Shown: positions 1 to 7,960, numbered from the stretch's first letter. The stretch: DNA of 11,849 bases from Akkermansiaceae bacterium UBA5688 (GCA_002420315.1 DIHU01000071.1:53093-64941), one strand, 5' to 3'. Made by a program: numbers and translations. Notes: generated by a model not told the origin, from the sequence alone.

Positions 1-3000
1 AGTGGGGGCAACATCCATAAAGGAGTTGATGCTCCTGGTAATTTAGAATTTTTCCCAACGGATGGAGGCAAGGGATTTTCCATCAATGGTGCCTTCCGTC
101 TAGGAGGAGAAAACAACTTTTTAGCCCACCCACAGAAAGCCCTAAATTTTGCAATCCGAGGCCGTTACGGGGACGATGCACTAAACTACGATCTTTTTCC
201 TGAATCAGGAGTTGGAACCTTCACCTCTCTCACACTCAGAGAAGGGGGTGATGATTGGGGAAAAGCGCATCTTACCGATGCTATCTGGAACGCAATTGTG
301 GATGGGAGAATGGAAGTTGAAACGAACCGCTACCGTCCAGCTGCCATGTTTATCAATGGTAACTACTGGGGACTTTACAATATTCGCGACCGCTGGGATG
401 AAAACTGGTTTTTTCAGGAATACGGGACAGACAATGGTGACTACGATCACGTTCGCTTTGACCGTAGCGCACTATTTCTTGAAAATGGTAAAAGCGACGA
501 TTGGCGAGAGCTTTTTGGGTTCCTTACCAAACCCCATTTATCAAACCAAGAAGCATGGAAGGTAGTCGAATCTGAAATTGATGTCGATAGTCTGGTCGAC
601 TTCACAATTTGCGAAACATTTGGCGGTAACACTAGTTGGCAAGGAAACCGCGAAGCATGGCAGGACAATCGAAGTAACGGTAAATGGCGTTGGCTCCTGC
701 CCGATATGGATCGCACTTTTGGCAATACTTCGATCCAATCTAACGTAACCAGCTTTATCGTAGGAGAAACCACGGTCAGTCGAATGCGTAAGTTTCCCAA
801 TTTTAGAAACCGGCTTGCGCAAAGAGCGGCGGCTCATCTCACTTCAACTCTTTCCGCTAATAGACTCAAAAGACTGATCGAGAAATTAGGGGCTGCCGCC
901 GCACCAGAAATCCCTCGCCAACTTAGCCGTTGGTCAAACCCCACAGAATCAAATTATACCGCCTCCTTGGAGCGAATGAAAAATTTCGTTGACCTACAAG
1001 AAGGTCGGTTCCTTGATGAGATTGGAAGTAATACAGTGGAAACACCACTCGCCAACCTCACTCTTTCCACCTCTGGAGAAGGCAGCTTTAAATTCGCAGG
1101 CGTAAAACTTAAGGCCCAAACTTTTAAAGCCTTCGAGGACACACCTGCTGAAATAGAAGCTATTCCAGCGCCTGGTTTTAGATTTGAGCGCTGGGCCGGC
1201 CTTGATGGAGGCGCCGAAACCATTCTTAAATTCACTGGAGACACAACTATAACCGCCCACTTTTCTCCGGACTCATCGACTAAAATTAGCGGCACCTTAT
1301 TAAGTGACCTTACTCTGAAGCCGGAGAACTCTCCCTACATCATCAACGAGGACTTACTGATCCCAACCGGAACCACTCTCTCAGTCGAACCCGGTGTCAC
1401 TCTTCAATTTCAGTCTGGAGTCAACCTCCGTGTCTTTGGAACTCTGAGGGTTGAAGGATCAAACGAGGCCAAAGTAGTATTTAAAGGATACGACGGCGTA
1501 ACCTGGGGTGGCCTCTCGTTCGAGAAAACAACGACCCCATCCATCCTGAATCACCTTATTTTACGAAATGCCTCAAGAGGAAAAAGACCTCTCATTTACC
1601 CTTCCGCGATTTCTGGACTAGATGCCGAAGTTGAAATGAATTTTATTGATATCGGCGAATCGCGAGGGCCGTTGTTTTTCCAGGGTGGCAATATAATCCT
1701 ACGCGATTCCCTCATCGCGATCCCCCTCAGTGGCGATGGCCTTAACGTTAAACAAGGTCGCGCCCAGACCCTCCGCTGCACCTTTATTGGCAATCAATCC
1801 CCCGACACTGATGCCATTGATTATGACGGGGTTATCGATGGTATAATTCGAGATTGTCGGATCTATGACTTCCAAGGTTTCAATAGCGATGGCATCGACA
1901 TTGGCGAGGAATGCCTAAACTGCCTCATCGAAGGTAATTCGATTTTTTACAGCTCAGACAAAGGCGTTTCCGTAGGGCAGGGCTCTACCATTACTTTGAA
2001 GAATAATCTTATCGTGGGTTGCCCTCTCGGAATCGCAGTAAAAGATGCCGGATCTTCCGTTTTGATTGATCAGAACACCATTGTTAATTGCGAAATAGGG
2101 GTCGCAGCTTACGAGAAAAACTTTGGCTCCGGAGGAGGCCAAGCTGTTGTGACGAACTGCATCTTTTCGAATTGCGAACAAAACATTTCTAATGACTCCA
2201 TTTCTTCAATCACAGTGGCTTACAGCTTAAGTGACACCACTCTTCTCTCGGGAACCAAAAACCTTCTAGGAGATCCGATTTTTGCTAATGCTGACGCCTT
2301 GAATTTTGAGCTTACAGCAGGATCCCCCGCTCTCAATGCTGGAGATCCGCAACATCAGAATGACCCTGATGGAACCCGTGTTGATATGGGCGCTCTGTAT
2401 CGCTACTCTCCAGATGACTACCCCTTCACCCAGACACCGACCATTGTTATCAACGAAGTCCTGGCAAATTCGGGTGCTGCATCTGACTGGGTCGAGCTCT
2501 ACAACCGTAGCAATGACTCTCTTGAAATTGGAGGTTGGTTCTTGAGCGATTCCAAATCGAATCTCATGAAATTTCGAATTTCTCCGGGCACCATTATCCC
2601 GCCCGGTGGCTTTCTCACCTTTAGCGAGGATCTTCACTTTGGTGAAAATAGTAATGATCCAGGACGATTTGAGAGCTTCGCTCTGAGTGACACTGGCGAA
2701 ACAGTTTACCTCACTTCAGCCAGTGACCCCGAGCTCTCACATTATCGCTTAAAAAGGGATTTTGGTCCTTCTCTTGAAGGTCAGACGATTGGCTTCCACT
2801 ACAAGTCCAGCAGCGATTCATACAACTTTGTGCCACTGAAAACCCCAACTCCAGGAACAATCAATTCACCTCCCATGTTGGGTCCAATCGTCATCTCGGA
2901 GATTATGTATCATAATACAGTCGAGTATCTTGAACTCCTGAATGTGAGCTCCAAATCTATTTCGCTCCGCGGTTGGCAAATCGAAAAAGGAATCGAAATC

Positions 3001-3696
3001 CAAATCAGCTCCGATCTCGTCATAACCCCGGGTCAACGCGTTATCCTCTCCGACAATGCCGACCTCTTCCGTTCTTTTTACAGACCGAGAGAAGGCCTTG
3101 TCATTCTGGAATGGGCCGACGGAAAGCTCAATAACGGTGGAGAGACCGTAGAATTAGAGCGACCCGGCCCGCTAAATAAACTAGGAACCCCAACTTTCGT
3201 TCGTGTAGACCGAGTCAACTATGATAATAAAAAACCGTGGGATTTTAATGCCGATGGCACCGGTCTCGCCCTTCGTAAGATCGAAGAGAAAGCCTACGGA
3301 AACGATTCTATTAATTGGCTCGCAAGCTCCCCATCACCTGGCCTCTACGACACACTTGAATCCTTTGAAAATTGGCAAGTCTTTTGGAATCTAGAACCTG
3401 GCGATGATGATCCTGACCGAGACGGTCTTACCAATATGTTTGAATACGCTTTTGACCGAAACCCATTTGCTGTTGACTACTCAGAACTTATCAAAATCCG
3501 CAGGAGCGGCGAATATATTAGAGTAATCTACCCACTCGAGGCACGCCGACCCGATCTAGAAATTCAACTCGAGTATTCAGCAGATCTAGAGGAATGGAGC
3601 TCACTTCAAACGGAAATTATCGGAAGCCAAAATGAGGCCGATATCACTGAGCTTGATTCGGGGTACTACCGTATCCGAATTCTAAAATTTCCGTAG
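1..3696 (+). CDS. CotH kinase / beta-helix / lamin-tail multi-domain surface protein (5' partial)
   Basis: The frame is open from base 1 to the TAG at 3694-3696, so this is the last 1231 residues of a larger protein whose start lies to the left. Positions are in this fragment. Residues 1-345 are CotH-like: 'AIRGRYGDDALNYDLFP', 'MFINGNYWGLYNIRDRWDEN' and the acidic 'PDMDRTFG' at 234-241. CotH proteins are atypical secretory kinases. Residues 354-422 resemble an InlB-type bacterial repeat ('APGFRFERWAG'). Residues 445-800 form a right-handed beta-helix ending in 'GSPALNAGDP...GALY'. Two lamin-tail domains follow, near 813-910 ('VINEVLANSG...DWVELYN') and 960-1118 ('VISEIMYHNTVEYLELLN'). A D-rich calcium-type segment lies at 1133-1155, and the C-terminus has 'YSADLEEWSS'. 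The signal peptide must lie upstream. I infer a secreted or surface-bound protein; kinase activity is not shown. No PEP-CTERM or LPXTG anchor is present. Confidence 0.87.
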   Translation, partial: SGGNIHKGVDAPGNLEFFPTDGGKGFSINGAFRLGGENNFLAHPQKALNFAIRGRYGDDALNYDLFPESGVGTFTSLTLREGGDDWGKAHLTDAIWNAIVDGRMEVETNRYRPAAMFINGNYWGLYNIRDRWDENWFFQEYGTDNGDYDHVRFDRSALFLENGKSDDWRELFGFLTKPHLSNQEAWKVVESEIDVDSLVDFTICETFGGNTSWQGNREAWQDNRSNGKWRWLLPDMDRTFGNTSIQSNVTSFIVGETTVSRMRKFPNFRNRLAQRAAAHLTSTLSANRLKRLIEKLGAAAAPEIPRQLSRWSNPTESNYTASLERMKNFVDLQEGRFLDEIGSNTVETPLANLTLSTSGEGSFKFAGVKLKAQTFKAFEDTPAEIEAIPAPGFRFERWAGLDGGAETILKFTGDTTITAHFSPDSSTKISGTLLSDLTLKPENSPYIINEDLLIPTGTTLSVEPGVTLQFQSGVNLRVFGTLRVEGSNEAKVVFKGYDGVTWGGLSFEKTTTPSILNHLILRNASRGKRPLIYPSAISGLDAEVEMNFIDIGESRGPLFFQGGNIILRDSLIAIPLSGDGLNVKQGRAQTLRCTFIGNQSPDTDAIDYDGVIDGIIRDCRIYDFQGFNSDGIDIGEECLNCLIEGNSIFYSSDKGVSVGQGSTITLKNNLIVGCPLGIAVKDAGSSVLIDQNTIVNCEIGVAAYEKNFGSGGGQAVVTNCIFSNCEQNISNDSISSITVAYSLSDTTLLSGTKNLLGDPIFANADALNFELTAGSPALNAGDPQHQNDPDGTRVDMGALYRYSPDDYPFTQTPTIVINEVLANSGAASDWVELYNRSNDSLEIGGWFLSDSKSNLMKFRISPGTIIPPGGFLTFSEDLHFGENSNDPGRFESFALSDTGETVYLTSASDPELSHYRLKRDFGPSLEGQTIGFHYKSSSDSYNFVPLKTPTPGTINSPPMLGPIVISEIMYHNTVEYLELLNVSSKSISLRGWQIEKGIEIQISSDLVITPGQRVILSDNADLFRSFYRPREGLVILEWADGKLNNGGETVELERPGPLNKLGTPTFVRVDRVNYDNKKPWDFNADGTGLALRKIEEKAYGNDSINWLASSPSPGLYDTLESFENWQVFWNLEPGDDDPDRDGLTNMFEYAFDRNPFAVDYSELIKIRRSGEYIRVIYPLEARRPDLEIQLEYSADLEEWSSLQTEIIGSQNEADITELDSGYYRIRILKFP

Positions 3697-3704
3697 TGAA
3701 CCTT

Positions 3705-4907
3705 TTACTTTTTGGAACCTTCCAAGGCTTCTGCAAAAGCCTTACCAATCTGAGCCATTATTTTAGCGGAACCCTTGTAGTGATAATCAGCGTTGGTAAT
3801 CCCTTTTAGTAACTCGCGATCACGGGCCGTGAAGAGCCTGACCTCTATGCTTCTAAGTTGATTTGCAATCTCTTTTTTTGAAAGGCCCTTCTCTTTGAGT
3901 TCCTTTTCCTTTGAACGAATTTCTCCTCTTTTCTTATCAACTGCATCAAGTTCGGAATCCCAATACTTCTCGGTCAACACTGCGGTCACGTTTCCTTTGA
4001 ACTCCGGAAGTGAGGCGGGAGCTGCCATGGAATCTCGGAAATACTGATGGATGTTTTTATAGCGTTGCTGCCTCGGCCCATAAAGATCAGTCGGCCCGCC
4101 AGCACCCATTACGCCAATCACAAAAGGCAACTTTGGCGACTTTAATTCCCTCCGAACGTCGCGGATAAAATGAGCCATCACTTCACTATATTGATCATAT
4201 CCTCCCTTATTTCCTCGATCAGGGTAAGTGCCACGATCAACCATATCGTTCCAACCCTGAAACCAAACAAATCCACTCAACTCGTATCCATCCTTGGCAT
4301 TGTAAGCAGGATGAACCTTACCTGGATTCGCCAGAACCGACCTTACATGCTCCATCATCATCTGAAAGTAACGTCCAACTTTAGAGTTTCGATCAGCCTC
4401 CATTTCAGCAATGTCTTTCCCCTGCTTTTTAAAGGTATCTAACTGCTTTTTATTGAACTGATAAGGCCCAGCACTAGGCGGGCGAAAATCTGTATTGATC
4501 GACTTCCCTCCCCAAGCTGTTTTGATAATTAAGATAGGCTCCTTCACTAATTTTCTAGTGTAGATCCCAAAAGTGAATTCAGGTCCGATTTTACCGTCAT
4601 TTTCGGTCGAAACCCTCCGGGCTCCAAACCCCGCGGTCAGTTTTCCAACTCCCGGTTGATCCTCTTCCTTACCCGTCCGATAGCTGATCCAAACATCTTC
4701 AAGTTCAACTGGCTCTCCACTTTCCCCCCTCATTTCCTCCAAAATTGGAACTGTCTTAGGATCCATTCCAATATGATCGAACGAAGAGAGCTTGGCATGA
4801 CCCTCCATGTTAGACTGGCCGGCAAGAATATAAACTTTCAAAGGACTTGCTGCACTGAAGGATGTAAAAGCCATTGCAAAACCAAGCCGTGAAATTAAGT
4901 GTTTCAT
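3705..4907 (-). CDS. Secreted sialate O-acetylesterase-type SGNH hydrolase
   Basis: A 400-residue protein of the SASA/DUF303 carbohydrate esterase group, which removes acetyl groups from sugars. Residues 1-21 form a signal peptide (basic start, hydrophobic core, AASP), so it is exported. The mature protein begins at once with 'VYILAGQSNMEGHA', giving nucleophile Ser32 in GQSNM. 'KTAWGGKS' at 129-136 supplies the oxyanion glycine, 'WFQGWND' at 215-221 is block III, and 'ADYHYKG' supplies Asp374 and His376, so the triad looks complete. A lysine/glutamate-rich helical insert, probably a short coiled coil, occupies about 321-356 just before the catalytic Asp-His block. The ATG is preceded by GGGGA with almost no spacing, so the ribosome site is unclear. 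It converges on the CotH gene 8 bp away, and both may act on extracellular glycans. The exact substrate (sialate, xylan or algal polysaccharide) cannot be told. Confidence 0.9.
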   Translation of the reverse strand: MKHLISRLGFAMAFTSFSAASPLKVYILAGQSNMEGHAKLSSFDHIGMDPKTVPILEEMRGESGEPVELEDVWISYRTGKEEDQPGVGKLTAGFGARRVSTENDGKIGPEFTFGIYTRKLVKEPILIIKTAWGGKSINTDFRPPSAGPYQFNKKQLDTFKKQGKDIAEMEADRNSKVGRYFQMMMEHVRSVLANPGKVHPAYNAKDGYELSGFVWFQGWNDMVDRGTYPDRGNKGGYDQYSEVMAHFIRDVRRELKSPKLPFVIGVMGAGGPTDLYGPRQQRYKNIHQYFRDSMAAPASLPEFKGNVTAVLTEKYWDSELDAVDKKRGEIRSKEKELKEKGLSKKEIANQLRSIEVRLFTARDRELLKGITNADYHYKGSAKIMAQIGKAFAEALEGSKK

Positions 4908-4999
4908 TCCCCAAAAATAGACAACGTCCTTATGAAACCAACCATTAATACAGCCTTGATTCAGCGCAACGTGATGCGAGCATCTACCGCAAACAGCTT
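4908..4999. promoter_or_regulatory. Divergent intergenic region with a small inverted repeat
   Basis: This 92-bp gap separates the divergent esterase and FKBP genes and must hold the promoter of each unless one is read from further away. The only structure I see is GATGC-GA-GCATC at 4973-4984, an operator-like inverted repeat ending 15 bases before the FKBP start. A TTGATT at 4956-4961 could be a -35 box, but no good -10 box follows at 16-18 bp. I cannot assign a promoter with confidence. Confidence 0.25.
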
Positions 5000-5434
5000 A
5001 TGAAAATTATAGTATCTCTCTTATCGTTGGTCTCCCTCTCGTTTATCTCGTGCAACCAGAACATGAAAGAAGCTAAGCCCGGCATACCGCTTCCACCTGG
5101 TGTCCAAAAAACCTACAGTGGCTTAAAGCACAAACTCCTGCGACCCGGCAAGATTGGCCCCAGCCCAAACTCGTTGAGCACGGTAACAGTTCACTACGAG
5201 GGAAAAACAAAGGATGGTAAAATTTTCGACAGCTCCTACAAACGTGGTAAACCCGCAGAGTTTTCACTCGATCAGGTGATTCAAGGATGGACCGAGGGAC
5301 TGCAGCTCATGACTAAAGGGGAAAAAAGACGGTTTTGGATTCCCGCGAATCTCGCGTATGGAGAAAATCCCCAAATCGGCCAGCCCGGCGGCGAATTGAC
5401 CTTTGAAATCGAACTTCTCGATTTTCATCAATAG
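5000..5434 (+). CDS. FKBP-type peptidyl-prolyl cis-trans isomerase, lipoprotein
   Basis: A 144-residue protein with one FKBP domain, which catalyses cis-trans isomerisation of Xaa-Pro bonds during protein folding. Residues 1-17 are a hydrophobic export signal and Cys18 follows 'LSFIS', a lipobox-like sequence. I therefore expect a lipid-anchored envelope protein, although Phe at -3 is not the classical residue. The domain runs from about 60 to 144. Residues matching the FKBP12 active site are present: Tyr66 in 'VHYEG', Phe76-Asp77 in 'IFDSS', Val93-Ile94 and Trp97 in 'VIQGWTEGL', Tyr120 in 'LAYGE', and Phe136 in 'FEIELL'. The linker at 19-58 is proline- and lysine-rich, as in lipoprotein FKBPs of the Mip type, but without their dimerisation domain. 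No Shine-Dalgarno precedes the ATG. A housekeeping envelope folding role is likely, without specific links to its neighbours. Confidence 0.94.
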   Translation: MKIIVSLLSLVSLSFISCNQNMKEAKPGIPLPPGVQKTYSGLKHKLLRPGKIGPSPNSLSTVTVHYEGKTKDGKIFDSSYKRGKPAEFSLDQVIQGWTEGLQLMTKGEKRRFWIPANLAYGENPQIGQPGGELTFEIELLDFHQ

Positions 5435-5580
5435 TTAAGCGAGATCGCCTTCCTCAAACTTGTATTTTGAAAGACTCCCTCAGTTCTTAGTATTGCCGCT
5501 ATCGCATCTGACGATATTATTCAAAAAAGACCGCATTTTCTTCAAGACGACTGACCAAGTTCTGTGTATTTTTTGCTCCA

Positions 5581-6798
5581 ATGAAAACGGTTGCCATCCT
5601 TGCCACCCTCGATACCAAAGCCGACGAAGCCGGCTTCATGCGGTCCGAAATTGAATCCCTAGGGGGCCAAGCGCTTCTGATTGATCTTTCTTTGGTTGGC
5701 GAATCCCATCTCTCTGCTGACGTTACCAAACAAGATGTCATTTCCGCTGGCGGAGGAATTCTCGCAGACCTACTTGTCAAACCAAACCGAGAAGAGTCGA
5801 ATCCGTTTATCGTTGCTGGTGCCACCAAGATTGTAAAAGAGCTTCAGGACTCCGGGAAAATCGACGCCGTTGTCTCCCTCGGTGGCACGCAAGGCACATC
5901 CACCTGTGCCCCTATCCTCCAAGCCCTCCCTTATGGTTTTCCAAAGATCATGCTTTCCACTGCCGCTTCCGGAGACACCTCTCCCTTCGTTGGCATAAAG
6001 GACATTACCATGATGTTTGCCGTATCTGATATCCTCGGGCTCAATGTCTTTTCCCGCAAGATCCTCGCTAACGCCGCCGCCGCCGCTTGGGGCATGGCTC
6101 AATCCGAGCAATGCATTACTAAAAGCGAAGCCAAAGGAGTCATCGGCATGTCCAACCTAGGGGTTCTCACCCAAGGTGCGATGCGTGCCATTAAGCTCTT
6201 CGAAGAAGCCGGCTACGAAGTTATTACCTTCCACGCCATCGGAGCAGGTGGTGATGCTATGGAGCAAATGATGAAAGAAGGCATCATCAACGCGGTCTTC
6301 GATTATGGACTCGGTGAAATCGCCGACGGGATCTGGGGGGTTCTTCGCGCCGGAGGCCCCGAACGACTCACCGTTGCCGGCAAGCTTGGCCTCCCTCAGG
6401 TCATCGTCCCCGGAGGGTCCGAGCACCTAGGCATCCTTGTCAACGAGCCCAATAAAATTCCGACCGGATACGAAAACCATCAAATCACTTGGCACTCACC
6501 CTACGTTTTCGTCCCGCGTCTCAATGCCGAGGAACAAGGCCGGGTCGCAAAGGTCATCGGAGAAAAACTTTCCCACTCCACAAAAGACACGTTATTCCTT
6601 ATGCCCCTCAAGGGCGTTTCTAGCTATTCAGCTGAAGGCGGCGAGCTTTACAACACCGAGCTTGATAATGTCTACTGGGAATCATTGCAAAAAGAACTTC
6701 CCAACACCATCGAAGTCGAATCAATGGACGTCACCGCTCAGGACCAGGCACTCGTAGAGCGCGCGGTCAACTACCTCATCGAAAAACTTGAAAACTAA
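5581..6798 (+). CDS. Tm-1-like ATP-binding / UPF0261 family protein
   Basis: A 405-residue cytoplasmic protein spanning the whole UPF0261 (Tm-1 N-terminal-like) family. It starts 'MKTVAILATLDTKADEAGFM', as is typical. Conserved glycine-rich loops follow: 'SLGGTQGTS' at 99-107, 'STAASGDTSPFVG' at 126-138, 'HAIGAGGDAMEQMM' at 218-231, 'VPGGSEH' at 276-282 and 'MPLKGVSSYSAEGGELYN' at 341-358. The family is named for tomato Tm-1, an inhibitor of tobamovirus replication with an ATP-binding two-domain fold. No reaction of the bacterial members is established that I know of. Tm-1 itself carries a C-terminal TIM barrel (PEP-hydrolase-like), which is absent here; a different TIM-barrel gene, lsrF, follows 134 bp downstream. 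This supports a shared metabolic role in phosphorylated small-molecule breakdown, which is inference. There is no signal peptide, and no Shine-Dalgarno in the T-rich leader. Confidence 0.93.
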   Translation: MKTVAILATLDTKADEAGFMRSEIESLGGQALLIDLSLVGESHLSADVTKQDVISAGGGILADLLVKPNREESNPFIVAGATKIVKELQDSGKIDAVVSLGGTQGTSTCAPILQALPYGFPKIMLSTAASGDTSPFVGIKDITMMFAVSDILGLNVFSRKILANAAAAAWGMAQSEQCITKSEAKGVIGMSNLGVLTQGAMRAIKLFEEAGYEVITFHAIGAGGDAMEQMMKEGIINAVFDYGLGEIADGIWGVLRAGGPERLTVAGKLGLPQVIVPGGSEHLGILVNEPNKIPTGYENHQITWHSPYVFVPRLNAEEQGRVAKVIGEKLSHSTKDTLFLMPLKGVSSYSAEGGELYNTELDNVYWESLQKELPNTIEVESMDVTAQDQALVERAVNYLIEKLEN

Positions 6799-6825
6799 TG
6801 AGTCAGACCATCTGAGTTCAAAAAA

Positions 6826-6831
6826 TATGAT
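6826..6831 (+). promoter_or_regulatory. Possible -10 box (TATGAT) upstream of the leader ORF and lsrF
   Basis: TATGAT matches five of six bases of the sigma-70 -10 consensus and lies in an A-rich stretch. It would start transcription near 6838, just before the Shine-Dalgarno of the 6853 leader ORF. There is no recognisable -35 box at 16-18 bp (the region reads TCAGAC), so this is weak and rests mostly on position. Confidence 0.25.
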
Positions 6832-6852
6832 ACTCACATCAAGGGAGATTTC

Positions 6853-6945
6853 ATGGGCCGTTTCCATCTCGCAATCACACAAAGACACTCATTTCTCAAA
6901 ACCAACAAACCAACCTATCATCAACTAATACCATGGCTGACCTAG
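6853..6945 (+). CDS. Putative 30-codon leader ORF overlapping the lsrF start
   Basis: An ATG at 6853 opens a 30-residue frame (MGRFHLAITQRHSFLKTNKP, then ten more residues) ending at the TAG at 6943-6945. AAGGGAG at 6841-6847, five bases upstream of the ATG, is the best Shine-Dalgarno in the window. The frame overlaps the lsrF ATG (6933) by 13 nt in another register, the geometry of translational coupling by termination and re-initiation. The peptide is basic, without recognisable domain or signal. Its second half is rich in Lys, Thr, Asn and Pro simply because the DNA is A/C-rich. No family is recognised, and an open frame of this size can arise by chance. The claim rests on ribosome site and overlap, not on sequence. 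Confidence 0.3.
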   Translation: MGRFHLAITQRHSFLKTNKPTYHQLIPWLT

Positions 6946-7799
6946 ACGACATCAGAGACGGAGATAACTTCGGACTCAACACACCCGCCGACACCTCTTC
7001 ATTCTACCTTAAGGGAATGAACAGCGCGTCATGGGGCATCAAAAACCGCATGTCCCGCATCTTCAACCGCAAGTCCGGACGCACCGTAATGCTCGCCTTT
7101 GACCACGGGTTTCTCATGGGGCCAACATCAGGACTTGAGCGGATTGACCTCAACATTGCTCCCCTTGCCGAAGAAGCTGACTGTCTCATGGGTTGCCGCG
7201 GCATGCTCCGCACTAGCATCCCTGCCGAGAACACGAAGCCAATCTGTCTTCGCACCGATTCCGGCACCACTATCTTAACTGAGATGAACCACAACGTGCT
7301 CATCTCAGAGCAGGATGCAATCTCGATGAATGCTTCCGCTATGGCCGCCATGCTTGCGATCGGCGACGCCGACACCGAAGCCTCTACAGTTGCCAACTTC
7401 TCTAAACTTGTCGACATCGGCAACAAATATGGGATTCCCGTCATGGGCGTGACCGCCGTGGGTAAGGACATGGCTCGTGACTCCAGATACTTCGGCCTTG
7501 CTTCCCGCGTCTGTGCCGAAAACGGAGCATCCATCGTCAAAACTTACTACACCGAAGGCTTCGAAAATGTCGTGGCAGCCTGTCCCGTCCCAGTCGTCAT
7601 CGCTGGAGGCAAAAAGCTCCCTGAGCTCGAAGCTCTCGAACTTTGCTATAACGCCATCCAGTGTGGTGCTTCGGGAGTCGACATGGGCCGTAATGTCTTC
7701 CAGTCCGACAAACCACTTGCCATGATGAGAGCGGTCAAGGAAGTTGTCCACAACGGAGCAAAGCCTGCCGAAGCGATCGAAATCTACAATGCCGGATAG
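6933..7799 (+). CDS. lsrF: LsrF-type class I aldolase: 3-hydroxy-5-phosphonooxypentane-2,4-dione thiolase homologue
   Basis: A 288-residue TIM-barrel protein closely resembling E. coli LsrF (about 291 residues) over its whole length, including the N-terminal 'MADLDDI' that fixes the start. LsrF acts late in autoinducer-2 breakdown, moving an acetyl group from phosphorylated 3-hydroxypentane-2,4-dione to CoA and giving DHAP and acetyl-CoA. Visible conserved pieces are 'GRTVMLAFDHGF' (49-60), 'GLERIDLNIAPL' (67-78), 'GVTAVGKDMARDSRYF' (172-187), 'IVKTYY' with Lys203 at the position I recall for the E. coli catalytic lysine, 'VIAGGKKLP' (222-230) and 'GASGVDMGRNVFQSD' (245-259). The protein is cytoplasmic. 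No lsrK, lsrR, lsrG or lsrACDB lies nearby, so the real substrate may be a related phosphorylated ketone. A leader ORF overlaps the start, and a strong terminator follows the stop. Confidence 0.92.
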   Translation: MADLDDIRDGDNFGLNTPADTSSFYLKGMNSASWGIKNRMSRIFNRKSGRTVMLAFDHGFLMGPTSGLERIDLNIAPLAEEADCLMGCRGMLRTSIPAENTKPICLRTDSGTTILTEMNHNVLISEQDAISMNASAMAAMLAIGDADTEASTVANFSKLVDIGNKYGIPVMGVTAVGKDMARDSRYFGLASRVCAENGASIVKTYYTEGFENVVAACPVPVVIAGGKKLPELEALELCYNAIQCGASGVDMGRNVFQSDKPLAMMRAVKEVVHNGAKPAEAIEIYNAG

Positions 7800-7853
7800 C
7801 CTCCGCGACAGGTGGCCTACCTTTTAGGTATTCCAGCTATCAGGCTAACTTTT

Positions 7854-7888
7854 AAACCCTGGGTCTTTCGACAAAGGCCCGGGGTTTT
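7854..7888 (+). terminator. Rho-independent terminator after lsrF
   Basis: The arm AAACCCTGGGTCTTT at 7854-7868 pairs along all 15 positions with 7873-7887 (two G-U pairs), around the tetraloop CGAC. The final T's of the stem extend to TTTT at 7885-7888, giving a short U tail. It lies 55 bases after the lsrF stop and 73 bases before the epimerase ATG, so it should end or attenuate transcripts between the two genes. Confidence 0.75.
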
Positions 7889-7960
7889 CCGCCCCAACGG
7901 GTTAGACAAACTTAGCTCAGGACGCCAGTCTCAATCCTCCAACTTCAAACCCTTTCCAAA

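Noticed and set aside
3724..3743. AAGGCTT/AAGCCTT hairpin near the convergent gene ends
   Set aside because: It lies inside the esterase coding end and has no T-run on either strand, so it is not an intrinsic terminator.
5435..5580. Search for a promoter or terminator between FKBP and UPF0261
   Set aside because: TTGAAA near 5467 has no convincing -10 partner, and no stable hairpin with a T tail is present; nothing in these 146 bp could be supported.
6803..6815. TCAGA-CCA-TCTGA hairpin just after the UPF0261 stop
   Set aside because: Only five base pairs, followed by A's rather than T's; not a plus-strand terminator.
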